A stretch of DNA of 64,000 nt, from the NCBI GenBank assembly GCA_030248215.1, contig JASANG010002829.1, forward strand, positions 1 to 64,000, read 5' to 3'. Under the pieces are notes generated by a model. The model had not been told where the DNA came from and ran no database searches. It worked only from the letters and a program-made list of their open reading frames with translations. Shown piece by piece: positions 36,831 through 48,400 of this stretch. The stretch's first letter is position 1. Each line of letters starts with the position of its first letter. The position numbers and the translations under genes were made by a program. The stretch is from Enoplolaimus lenunculus. Its lineage: Eukaryota; Nematoda; Enoplea; Enoplida; Thoracostomopsidae.

Positions 36831-37612
36831 CAGGGTACAATCGGCTCCGGCAGAAAATCGACCTCCGGCTCCGGTAGAATTTTTGCCGGAGGTTCCGGAA
36901 ATTTCGGTAATGAAGTTTTGCATAGTTTTACAAAATGCATTTGTTTGGTGCATTTCGCTTTATCTTTTGGTACATTTTTTACGAAAAAATTGCCGAGGTT
37001 TCGCAAAAAAATAAACGTAAACCATAAGATCTAACGCCACCTTACAGATATTTTCTAAAATTAGCATGGTGCGTTTCGCTTTATCTTTTGGTACATTTTT
37101 TACGAAAAAATTGCCGACGTTTCGCAAAAAAATAAACGTAAAACCACAAAATTTAATGACACCTTACAGATATTTGCTAAAATTAGCAAATTAAACATCA
37201 TTTTAACAACTAATTTCGCCTCATCTCCGGCTAAGGTAGAATTTTTGCCGGAGGTTCCGGCAATTTCAGTAATGAAGTTTTGCATAATTTTACAAAATGT
37301 ACTTGTTTGGGGCGTTTGGCTTCATTTTTGGTACATTTTTTACGAAAAAATTGCCGAGGTTTCGCAAAAAAATAAACGTAAACCATAAGATCTAACGCCA
37401 CCTTACAGATATTTTCTAAAATTAGCATGGTGCGTTTCGCTTTATCTTTTGGTACATTTTTTACGAAAAAATTGCCGACGTTTCGCAAAAAAATAAACGT
37501 AAAACCATAAAATTTAACGACACCTTACAGATATTTGCTAAAATTAGCAAATTAAACAGGCAAATTTTGTTGACACTTGGCGACGGTATTTTGCGCCTCC
37601 AATTGCACACTG
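36831..37612. mobile_element. hAT-like MITE with internal tandem duplication
   Basis: Starts CAGGGTACAATCGGCTCCGG and ends CCAATTGCACACTG (inverted, imperfect). The flanking octamers CTTTTAAC and TTTTTAAC (one mismatch) fit an hAT target duplication. A segment beginning TAGAATTTTTGCCGGAGG recurs 362 bp later, and within each copy a shorter segment (TTTTGGTACATTTTTTACG) recurs after 121 bp, giving a nested 2 x 2 duplication. Frames over this segment are artefacts. Confidence 0.78.
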
Positions 37613-37721
37613 TTTTTAACAAAAACAACAATAAAGAAAGCAAAAAGTTGTACAAACTATCAAACAATCCAAATATTGTCAATAGAGCCCCATCCGCTCA
37701 CAACACAGGACATCACCAGAA

Positions 37722-38534
37722 TTAGACCGTAACACGGCGACACCGCAATGCTTTTGCCGGTCCCGGACCTAATCCTGACAAGCAATGTACAGTATCCATT
37801 TGGCCAGTCAGGAAAGCAGCATTCGTTTTTAGCTCGCCCTCTTCAATCGCTTCTTCAACACTTTCCATTCGTTTTACGTTCCCGCCAGAAACACTCGTCG
37901 CGGTATCATACGAACAAAACGTTGTCATTGTTTCAGGAACAATTTCACAACTATTAACATATCTCGAAATATCAACCGACCAATCAGCGCCAAATATTCG
38001 GTTTCGTCCAATCAAATTCGAACTCGCAGACGGACAACCAATTGCAGACACGTTCGCCAAGCACGACGCTGACACCGAACGAATCAAAGGCGTGTTCAGC
38101 GGCGTACTCGATTTAATATGAAGCGACTGATAACTCGGCTTGTTCGGACCAGATTCTCGCGTCACCGGCAAAGGAGAATGAATCACAATTGGTGAAGAAC
38201 TGGCCGAAAATCGAATTCGGCTTTCAAAATGCGGCACATTTCTTCCACATCCGTCGAAATTAGCTGCTGCGTCATCGTAGCACAATTGGCGCTTTACAGT
38301 TTCTGAAACAGGAGACACCGCAATTGCGTGAAGTGAGGTTGCATGCGAAGAAATAGACGGAGGAACTAGGAAACATTCGCTTAGTGAATCTTCGATATCC
38401 AGACTATCTGTGGGACGATATGGTGCATCGGGTGCATGAAGAATGCTTGGAGTGCCTGCACGTTGAACTTCAGGCGAACAGTATAGTAATGAATCATTAT
38501 TAAGTGACTGGCTCGGTGTCACCGAATCAGTCAT
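37722..38534 (-). CDS. Ser/Pro-rich protein of unknown function
   Basis: A 270-codon frame from the ATG at 38534 (MTDSVTPSQSL), ending RCRRVTV. The frame is open further upstream to an ATG at 38654 (310 aa), but that part includes a possible splice acceptor and reads less convincingly. The protein is rich in Ser and Pro and has at least seven Ser-Pro or Thr-Pro sites (SPEVQ, TPSIL, SPVSE, SPIVI, SPLPV, TPLNT, TPLIR), as in substrates of proline-directed kinases, and an acidic patch VEEAIEEGEL. No membrane segment or known domain is visible. It may be a large exon of a multi-exon gene whose other exons lie at 39.5-41.8 kb. Coding status rests on length in an AT-rich region, not on recognised homology. 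Confidence 0.5.
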   Translation of the reverse strand: MTDSVTPSQSLNNDSLLYCSPEVQRAGTPSILHAPDAPYRPTDSLDIEDSLSECFLVPPSISSHATSLHAIAVSPVSETVKRQLCYDDAAANFDGCGRNVPHFESRIRFSASSSPIVIHSPLPVTRESGPNKPSYQSLHIKSSTPLNTPLIRSVSASCLANVSAIGCPSASSNLIGRNRIFGADWSVDISRYVNSCEIVPETMTTFCSYDTATSVSGGNVKRMESVEEAIEEGELKTNAAFLTGQMDTVHCLSGLGPGPAKALRCRRVTV

Positions 38535-38945
38535 TTTAGCTAACCCTAAAGGCAACTTAATAGTACATTGGCGCATCACTGAATTTGCGGTGGGGAAAGA
38601 GTACTTTTTAAGATTCAAAATTTTGTACTGTAAAGAAGGGTGGTCAGGGAACACTTCGTAATTTAAAAAGTCACAAACTGCACCGAAATTTCAAAATATT
38701 TAAATCGGTTTACGTTTACGCGATATTTATCAGATATCTGGCTAAAACCCACGGAGAGTTTCAGATGAACCATTTTTATCGCAAACTTTTTCTTTTCAAG
38801 TAACAAAAAACTTTGTATTCAGAATTTCCCGTTTTTGCAAATTCAGTTGGCTTGCAAAATACTGTATATACACTATTTTCAGCATACTCCAGAAGTTTTG
38901 TTCCTAGATTTTTTTGTTCCTGGATTTTAATATAAAATAGTAGTG

Positions 38946-39508
38946 TAACCCTTTCACTCATAGAGTATACTATGAGCAACTAAATACAATAATGTACAAG
39001 CAATACACACACTGTGAGCAGTGTTTAACATTTATAACCTATATGCAGAGTGTAAAATCTCCACAAGACGTAAGAGCCCCCTCGGGCTCGAGCGGCAAGC
39101 TTCTATAGCTCAGTCGTCATCGTAAACGCCTCCCACCCGTGAGACTGGCGTTCGAATCTCACCTTGAAACTACACCTAATGTGAAATTGCAAATATTCAT
39201 GTGAGAAAGGGTTAATGAAAAAATTCTTACTGAGTATCTATAACACTTTCACTCATAGAATACTATGAGCAACTAAATACAATAATGCACGAGCGATACA
39301 CACACTGTGAGCAGTGTTTAACATTTATAACCTATATGCAGAGTGTAAAATCTCCACAACACGTAAGAGCCCCCTCGGGCTCGAGCGTCAAGCTTCTATA
39401 GCTCAGTCGTCATCGTAAACGCCTCCCACCCGTGAGACTGGGGTTCGAATCTCACCTTGAAATTACATCTAAAGTGAAATTGCAAATATTCATGTGAGAA
39501 AGGGTTAA
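38946..39508 (+). mobile_element. Tandem pair of tRNA-like (SINE/MITE) elements
   Basis: Two copies (38946-39215 and 39241-39508), each about 270 bp, start with the hairpin CTCATAG-AGTATA-CTATGAG. Each contains a tRNA-like module with an A box (TAGCTCAGTCG) and a B box (GTTCGAATCTC), the internal RNA polymerase III promoter boxes. The ends read TAACCCTTTC(A)CTCAT and ATGTGAGAAAGGGTTAA, which are near-inverted and abut TTAA-like sites. The copies differ at few positions, so the duplication is fairly recent. A more diverged relative lies at 52102-52260. It is either a SINE with an unusual inverted end or a MITE that captured a tRNA. Confidence 0.75.
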
Positions 39509-39581
39509 ACGCTAATTTGTCCGAACAATCTCTTACAGACATCAGGAGCATATGGTTAGGTTTTCAAATCTTTGAGTTATC

Positions 39582-39872
39582 CTACATGCTGGTTTCGATG
39601 TTTGCGATCCTTTGGTTAAGATCATGGTGAAGTATTAAATATCTTAAAACGTCGAAAAACAGCAAATAAGTAAGTGAATCAGAGCCGAGGCTACTCATCG
39701 CGTACCCCGCTTCCTCGTGCAAGCCACTGTGTCCACGTATAATACACTGAGACCTCAAGGTAATCCGCAGAGGATCCGCGTAGTTCACTACACCCATGCA
39801 GCGCCGTTTATCGAAACCGAGTTTATGCAACGCAAAATAATCCGGTGGTTCAATGGAAAATTTTACGCTTGG
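39582..39872 (-). CDS. Possible terminal exon of unknown gene
   Basis: A 96-codon reading frame follows a good acceptor (CTTTATAG) at 39873 and runs to TAG. It reads with protein-like composition (SIEPPDYFALHKLGFDKRRC, NYADPLRITLRSQ, LLFFDVLRYLILHHDLNQR) and includes a hydrophobic patch near its end. The family is not recognised. A weak donor inside (AG/GTCTCA near 39750) could end the exon earlier. Confidence 0.4.
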   Translation of the reverse strand, partial: PSVKFSIEPPDYFALHKLGFDKRRCMGVVNYADPLRITLRSQCIIRGHSGLHEEAGYAMSSLGSDSLTYLLFFDVLRYLILHHDLNQRIANIETSM

Positions 39873-41128
39873 CTATAAAGGTTGTACTTACGGTCTTTAA
39901 AAGGGTGTGAAAGCAGATATTAAAATGACTAACATTTGGTCTAATTTTTAGGATTACGTCTAAATATCAGAGTGTTACGTTTCCGTTACTGAAGTGACGG
40001 AAAATACGTTATTTTTACGTTCAAAATTAGTTATAAATCACGAAGATATCTCGCATTTTTTGTTACAGCTATGTGCAATTGTTCGAAATGAAATAACAAT
40101 TACGAAGTTTAATATCCAAAATCTTAAACATATCGATACATCCGCCAGTGAATTATTCCTAAGCATGAGTTTATTCCTAATTCGAAGCTAAGCAAAAAAA
40201 TTAGTCCAAAGCTTAAGGTTATGGTATTATAGCCCCACAGAATATCTGGGTCCATCAGAGACTTCGGCCCCAAGGAGAAAGCAAACTTTCATCGACACCG
40301 AATTGAAAGTCAGCGTCCTAAAATAACTAATTTTTACAAATTCTTAATATTTTACTTAAAATGTTGCGGATAAATTTATGCTTGATGATGCTTTTTACAG
40401 GCATTTGAAAACGCTCGTTTAAACCACGATTAGCTCTTTACTGAAAGAATGTTGTTAGAATTTTACTACAAAAAATAAGCCTCACAATAACCCACGATTA
40501 TTTTAGATAAACTCATATTACTAAACTTCCAAGCAGCTATCGAAACAATTGGATATACCAGGCCAAAAAATTGGCTCGATTTACCACGAGCTATTAGCTG
40601 CGCTTGTGTTGTCGCTTCATTTCCAGTTCAGAAATCAATTCCTTCGACTACAAGAGCTTGACGTTCGATCGCCGCTATTTCACGTCTCGTACAGATTTTG
40701 TACCGTATCGTTTTGCATAAAATTTTGGTAAGGTTACTGACAGATTGGCTTATCATGTTATACTATAATACGACTTATAATACTAGAATTGATTTGGTTT
40801 TAAACAATAAACATGAATATTACAATTCCAGCTATATTTATATTACACCATATTCAGCATGAAGAACCTTTAATATCTTCTTTAAAACTATAACTGCGCA
40901 TGCTTCGCAATACAGTAATGACCAATGTTACTTTTAGGACTGTAACGGCTGATTAAGAGGATTCCTAATGGCTGTGTTGAAAAAAGTGTATTATTAAGCC
41001 TGCGTTGAAAAGTGTAGTCTTAAGCCTAGGCAAGAAATGTAGTGAACAATCTATGTCTTCTCATAAACACATGACTTCTCCAAGGCTGTTGTAGCGGCTG
41101 AGTTAATTTCTGAGACAAATCCAATCAC

Positions 41129-41526
41129 CACAGTTCCAACGGAATTCGATTCCGGCTGAAATTCCGACAAAATTTGCATTCAGATTCCGACGGTGTGTGA
41201 TTCCGATGCCGGAGTTCCGATATATTCGGTGACATGTGTTTTTTCATCAAAATTATTTCATATTTAAACTTATGTTCCACCTTGATTTAAGACAATTAAA
41301 AGGACAGACAATGAATTGCAAAACCACCTAATTTCGAGAATAATTATACTTTGCCACTGAAAACTTACACTGAGAAAGCACTGTGTAAACTGTGAAATAA
41401 AACCAATTTGGTCTTACAACTAAAAATTAACAAAATCATAACACACTTATTAAGTCTAAAAATTCCGATTCCGCCGAGCAAATTCAATTCCGATCCCACT
41501 AAAATTAAGTTCCAGTTGGAACCTTG
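41129..41526. mobile_element. hAT-like MITE (ATTCCGAT family)
   Basis: Runs from CACAGTTCCAACGGAATTCG to CCAGTTGGAACCTTG with an exact 8-bp duplication CCAATCAC (41121-41128, 41527-41534). Subterminal ATTCCGAT/ATTCCGGC words on both sides, AT-rich middle, no coding capacity. Confidence 0.88.
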
Positions 41527-41670
41527 CCAATCACTATAAAACTGTGCGCCTACAATGTATTACATAATTGAATTAATGCTAGCAATTACTACGAACACAA
41601 GCTTTGTCACACCGTTTATTTTTAGCCAAATGTTATAAGTTTCAACAGTAATTGTCGTTCGCTGATATAC

Positions 41671-41731
41671 CGTAATTCATCGCTACTTTTTTCCAGCCTA
41701 TGCATAATTTTCCGAATGAAAGGGTTTGAAT
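41671..41731 (-). CDS. Possible small exon of unknown gene
   Basis: After an acceptor TTTCTTTAG the frame reads SNPFIRKIMHRLEKSSDELR up to a possible donor GTATAT. It looks protein-like but is short and unsupported by homology. If real, it may belong with the exon-like frames at 40.3-40.7 kb (for example DESLLSPWGRSL near 40270-40320) and 39582-39872. Confidence 0.3.
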
Positions 41732-42224
41732 CTAAAGAAATGTGTGAATTAACATATATATAGCTTTGACAGCAAATTGGCCTTGGAATCGCGTCATAAA
41801 TACAAAACGCTTTTCGCGATGCAAGCAGTGTAGAACATTTTCTTGGAACGGTGTTTCCATAGGAGCTTTATGCTACACCAGCTTTTGATTTTCGAGTGTC
41901 TTCAATAACAAAAAAGCGTTTGAAAAGATGCTACTTGGAACTGAAAAGCATATCAAGTAGCGTTTTACCTTTTACACGATTATCAAATAAATCCTGCAAG
42001 CGTATTAAATTGAGTTTTCGCAGAAAATTGTTTCAAATCCAGAATACTTTTCAAAAGCAACTATTAATCATAAAGTAAAACAGAACCAGCCAATACATAA
42101 AAATGCAATAATTGTTACATAATAACCAACAATACACAACCATAATGTCTATGTGGAACATATTAGTGCAACTCAGTTAGTGGGCTAAATAAGTCTACAT
42201 TTACAAACACATTGTTGAAAAAGA

Positions 42225-42270
42225 GTCCGAGCTAAAATCCAGCAAGATCAGTTTAGAATCTTCAATGTTG
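42225..42270 (-). pseudogene. Duplicated fragment of the last FBXW7 exon
   Basis: The minus strand reads [15 protein letters not shown] here, nearly identical to [16 protein letters not shown] at the true FBXW7 C-terminus 210 bp upstream. The DNA match is about 40 bp with few differences. No acceptor precedes it in frame, so it looks like a local partial duplication and not a working alternative exon. Two 35-bp direct repeats (words AACCAGAAAGGTAAACCC) follow at 42260-42345. Confidence 0.6.
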
Positions 42271-42433
42271 ACAAATAGAACGAACCAGAAAGGTAAACCC
42301 AATGTTGATAGATAGAACCAACCAGAAAGGTAAACCCAATAAGGCTGCAAAGACATATCATAAAACGTAGGCATGTGTAACCAAGCGAATACATTTTTTT
42401 GAACTAATTCAACTACGATTACAGACGCGCCTT

Positions 42434-45400
42434 CTACGGGTAATTCGAGCTAAAATCCAACAAGATTAGTTTCGTATCTTCAACGCCAGTTCTTGATCCC
42501 ACAGCGCATACAAGCATCACTGGAGAAGCTCTAATCCGCCAAACCACGCCGCCATTTCCGCCAGTATCCAGTTGAACTAGATTGCGAATAAACTCTCCTA
42601 AAAAGTATAAATGAATCAAACTTTAAAACACCTTTACAATATAAGAATATAGGGCACCGTCCAGTATGCCTCCCTCGAAGGCAAAAAAACACGTCATTAT
42701 TTAGCATTAATAAAATATCTAAAAATTGTTTAACGATACTTGCAACCAACACATAAACATCCATCCGGAATCCGGTAAGTTACTACCGCATATAAACGTG
42801 AGTGCTTTACCACATATGCAATCAGAACCAGATATCAGGTTCTTCCTAGCTACAAAAGAATAGAACACTTAACTAACTCGGGACAGACGAAAACTCTTCC
42901 GTTATAATTCATATTACAAGACTATCAGTGCTACTCAACTCAAATTAATTTGAAGTTATTTTTGTTACGGATGATACACAAAAAGTTAATCATTTGAATG
43001 AGTCAAGACTGACCTGTATTTGCATCCCACAGTTTAACTGTACCGTCATCCGACGAGGTTATCACAAGCCCGCTTTCCAAGTATTGCAAACACGTCACTG
43101 AACTATTGTGCCGCTGGGGTCCTGAAACTCAAACAAGCCAACTTCTGACTGTAGAAACAATATAATATTAAATTCTTACATTTGACACAAGATAAAAACA
43201 AGGTGCGGCTGTTAACGTGTCAATTAAAAATAAAATAAACTATTAAAGAAGACGCGTATGGCTAGAAGCGTCACCGTTAACAGGGTTCTGAAAAATATTA
43301 TTTCAATACCGAAACTGAAATTTCGCCTGCACCATGATTTCACGCCATAAAATTGTATTGTTTGGAACGCCAAATACAAATTAGAGTTCATCTAAAATAT
43401 TACTCAGTTGTTTGAAAAGCGCCGAGTTTTAGTCATACTTCAAATCACATTTAATTAAATTAACACTTATAGTGGTGTACCTGATAGTGTATGCAAGCAC
43501 TGGCCGGTAAATATATCCCACACTTTGACTGTAGAGTCTGCATTTCCTGACACAAGTATATTTTTCCGTAGGTGAATGTCAGAATTGAGTGATCTATGTC
43601 CAGTAAGAACGTTTACGCATTCTCCAGTTGAGATATTCCAAACACGAATCGTTGTATCCAGTGAACCAGAAACGACAATATTTTGTATTGGATCAAACTA
43701 AAAACCAAAAACGCAACAATGTATTCATGTGCCATAACAGAATTTCTTCAGGGTTGAGTCAAACAACATGCGTCGGAACACTCTAAAAAACTATGTGCTA
43801 TGCTCCGTATTACCTGAAGCGAATACACACGATTTGTATGTCCTTTCAGCGTATGAATGCACGTTTCGGTTTCCATGTCCCATACTTTGAGGTAAAAATC
43901 GTACGCGCCGGATACAATACGTTTGCCATCAAACGCTACACAACGGACTGCACACATGTGGCCTGTCAGCACGTGGACACATGAGCCACGTTGGGCGTCC
44001 CAAACTCGAAGGGTAGTATCTCGGCTACCGCTTACAATCCTATAACAGTGTAAAACCAACTAAATATATTGTAGAACATCCATGTGGTAAAGTGAAGTAA
44101 AATCTTATATAAGTTTGAACTGCAGCAGTCTTCCAGACCTTACCAAAATTCAGAACTGGATGTCATCTAGACAAAAAAGCAGGTGTTAACTGTGGTGTCA
44201 TCTAGACAAAAATCCAGATACTAGTTAGTTTTGTATCTAACCAATAACGACGTAAGCACATAGCGATGTAAGCCCATGTAAAGATCTGCAAAGGAACGTT
44301 TTTCTGTGGGACTGCAATAGAGTAAGCTTAAGTTGATTAATTTTGGCTTTGACATATAAGCTCATTCTTATGCTTAGGCATATGTTTCTACTACTGATAC
44401 GGCCCTTCTTGTATGGTGTCAACCGGAAGACAAGCTGTTGTTAAATATTGATTGGTATCATCGGTCACGGGTCCACGCACAAACCGCATCGCCCAACATG
44501 CCAGCTTATAAACTTACAGCTCATGGAATGCACATATCTGGCTTCTCCACAGCGGGGGCCCCAGCACTTTTCGAAATTTTGTTTTTCCCAGTGGCGAAAA
44601 TTTTGCCGCCCCCAGGAAAGGCCCCCCGGCGAATTTTCGGCCGCCCCCCAGCAAATTTTTTGCTGGGGGCCCCCAGGACTTTTCTAGGTCAAAAATTTTC
44701 AATGTTAAAACGTAAATACCTGGACTTCTTTTGAGGCGGACATTCGGCAAAATATGGTTTTATATTACGCTGAGTACTCATAATTTTTAATAGCGTTACA
44801 AATACCCGTAGTAACTAATGCAATTCAATAATGAACTGAAAAAAGCACAATTATATAAAGACCGTTTCAGGGCATACAGCATTCGAAAGTACCTTGCAGC
44901 AGCAAGTTCAACCCGCCTGAGCCTTATGATAAACTGAAGCTGTGACTAATATACAAAATATATATTAATCACAGTTTCAATTATAGATTATCTATATTTT
45001 ATATAATTGTGCTTCTTTCAACTTCTGGTTAAGTTGTCAGTATATACGTAATATTAGTTAAAATTACTGTTATTAGGGTTTGCGAGAAAATTTTGTCATG
45101 TTGAGTGATGAGTAATCTTAACTTGAGTTGGAAACACGGTCTAAAATGAAAAAAATAGTCCAAAAAGTCGGTTTGCGAAATTTTAAGCCTGCCCCCAGGA
45201 CCCCCAGATCATCTGGGGGCCCCCAGGAAAACCAGCTGCCCCCCAGGAAACTCCTGCCCCCCAGCAAACGCCCCCCGGCGGAAATTTTCAAGCTGTGGAG
45301 AAGCCAGCATATCCATACCTTTGGTCGAAAACTACACAAACAAATAGCTCCAACACTGCACAAAAGCATCCAGCCCCTAATGGCCAGTCGTAGTGGGACT

Positions 45401-48400
45401 ACATTTATTGAGCGAAGCTCGAACACACGTAAGCAATTAAAGTAATATGCAATTTAGTTATTAGCTAACTATTAATTTATCGGTTTTGGAAGTTTGTAAG
45501 CAATTTCCTCAGATTCCTCGCACCCAATAATTAGTGAAACATTGTAAAAACGCCCAATTTAGGCTTATCAATTATGCTTATATGCAAATTATCTATTAAC
45601 TAACTATTCAATTATCGGTTTTGGAGGTTTGTAAACAATTTATTCAGATTCCTCGCACCCAAAAACCTTCAGTAAACCCTAATAATTATTGAAACATATA
45701 AAAGTCCTAGTTTTGTCTTGTCAATTAAGCTAATATGCAAATTAGCTAATAGCTAACTATTTAGTTATCGGTTTTGGAGGTTTATAAACAATTTATTCAG
45801 ATTCCTCGCAACCAAAAACCTTCAGTGAACCCTAATAATTATTGAAACATTTAAAAAGTCCTAGTTTTATCTTGTCAATTAAGCTAATATGCAAATTAGC
45901 TATTAGCTAACTATTGAATTATCGGTTTTGGATGTTTTTTAACTATTTATTCAAATTCCTCGCACCTAAAAACCCTTTAGTGCTGAAATTATATTGCTTT
46001 TAACCTTAATAATTAGTGAAATATTGTAAAAAGTCCTAATTTAGGCTATAAACTATGCTAATATGCAAATTATCTATTAGCTCACTGCTCAATTATCGGT
46101 TTTGGAGGTTTATAAACAGTCTACGCAGATTTCTCGCACCCAAAAATTCTTTATTGCTAAAATTAGATTGCTTCTAATTGTAATAATTAGTGAAATACTG
46201 TGGAAAGTCCTAATTTAGACTTAATTAATTATGCAAATTAGCCTGTAGCTAATAAACGGCTTAAAATTTTAAATCCCCAATGCGAGGTTAACACCCCAGG
46301 ATAATTGGTTTGCAAACAAAAAAGTTTATCAAAATGGGTTCAGCCGTTCCTGAGATTCTTTTCGGGCGGACAGACGGACGGACATCCACCTTTCGACCCC
46401 CAAGTACAAAACATAAAACGCTTCGCGAAACTCCGAGCTTCGCTCGGAGTTTCGCTTCGCTCAAAAATAATATACTTACAAATTATTGTGAAGCGCCATG
46501 CACCGGACGGTGGACGTATGTCCAATGAGTGTATGTCGGCAAGAACCCGTATCAAGGTCCCAGACACGAACTGTTCTATCTGTTGAGCCAGAAATTACTG
46601 CACGAAGAGAGCTGTCAGTTGCAACTTCGGATGACCATACCCCACCAGTGTGTCCAACTAGTGTATGAATACACTGAAACAAAATTGACAATAACGACCC
46701 ATTCACACGTGCAAGTTTCCATAGCAAAACTTGCAGCTGCAATTTGCACGCGCTAATTTATCACATCAAGAACTTCCTGCAGCAACATGCACGCTCATGT
46801 TTTGATCGAAAGTCCATTGCAAAACTTGCAGCTTGTCAGTCTATGAAGAAACCTGTCAGTCTATGTAGGAACCAGGACTCCAAACATTTTTACTAAGCAG
46901 CTTTAAAAGCGGTTAAGGGTGGTTTCGAACTACTGACCTATGGATTTCGAAGCAAGCGCTCTATCGCTGCACCACGCAGCCCGCCCCTAGAAATACATTT
47001 ATTGTCGACTATATATGTCGACCGTATGCTGCCGGCTAGCATAACTGCAGCCCATGGCACTATATTGCATGTGCACTTAACGGAACAACATGTCTGACAT
47101 GCCTAAATGACCCAATTTTCAACAACGTCGTCCCTTGACCGTCCACCCTATATTTTTACTGGATACCGCGTTCAAAGCGTGGTAATTTACCTTTGCGTTT
47201 AAGAAGCAGCCTCCATGTGAGTCCAGCTAAGGACCGGGAAGCTGTGAGTTCTCGCTGCAAACATTTGCACGTGTGAATGGGGCTTAAGGGCGACGTAAAA
47301 CATGTCGCGCTGCACCATCCGGCACCGGTGGCATATGTCTCACATTATAATTATTTAAACGCTTAACAGCACCCTGACATCAGCTTAAATTGCAAACTCG
47401 TGCTTTCCAAAACTTATAATCATCTCCTTTACCATTCGCCGTTGACATAACGCATCTATCCGCAATTTATTGCGAAAACAGATATCAGTTAAATCAGCTA
47501 AATGTGCAAAAAAAACTGCAGCCTCGTTTAAACATTTAAGTAGCGGGTAACAAACACGACACTGACCTCTCCTGTTTCGGCGGACCAAACTTTGAGCGTA
47601 TTATCATCAGAACCGCTAATAATGATATTGTTGAATAATTGAAGACAAGTAATTACGTGTTCGTCGTGGCCTCGTAATAGCTTAAAATTAAAAACAAAAA
47701 TTATATTGCTATTAAAAATTTTCAAACAAAAGTTGAATACCAACGCAGCTTTGGCTTTATCATTGAATTTCATAGTGGCCAGCATTGAATTCCAGCTACC
47801 CTTCTCATTTCATCGATTTCGACTGTCTGATTTGCAAGCTACCACTACGTATAGTAGCGATGTACCGATTAATTGGCATCGGCAATAATCGGCACTTTTC
47901 GTGAGTATCAGCATGATAATTTCTGGGCGCATATCACTGTGTCGGGTCAGGGAATCTGTTATCTCTTATGCGTTTGTATTTGAAAAAATTAATTTAAATA
48001 AACCATTCTATAAAATGATAATCGCTTATGATTAAGCATAGTGTACTAAAGTTAGAATCGGCATCGGCAAAATTTCAAAATAAGAATCGGCATCGGCAAA
48101 AATTTTAGTATCGGCACATCTCTAATGTATGTACGGGTTGCGCTGCGTTTTCCACAATTTTTGTTGGAAAGCACTGACACTTTACTTTTTTGACACACGG
48201 ACTGCCATTTAACAAATTGGCAAGGTTCTGCTGGAGTCCCTACCAATTCAATTCCTGTTCCTGTAACGGCATACAAAGACGCAGGAACAGGAATTTTCAC
48301 TGTTTAGCTAATGAAGATGTAAAGCAAAACTTCCTGTTCCGGCGTACCAGTAAAATGTTGTTTTTTTGGAACCAACCATGCAAATTGGCATACGAATAAC

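Noticed and set aside
37722-41731. Naming this region Bora (aurora borealis)
   Set aside because: Only two short motif echoes and general Ser/Pro richness; spacing and splice links do not hold up.
46305-46586. Plus-strand frames over the GGACGGACAGACGG run
   Set aside because: Repeat sequence and antisense to FBXW7 exon 7.
46913-46981. Functional tRNA gene
   Set aside because: Acceptor stem lacks a partner and the anticodon stem does not pair; only the promoter boxes are recognisable.
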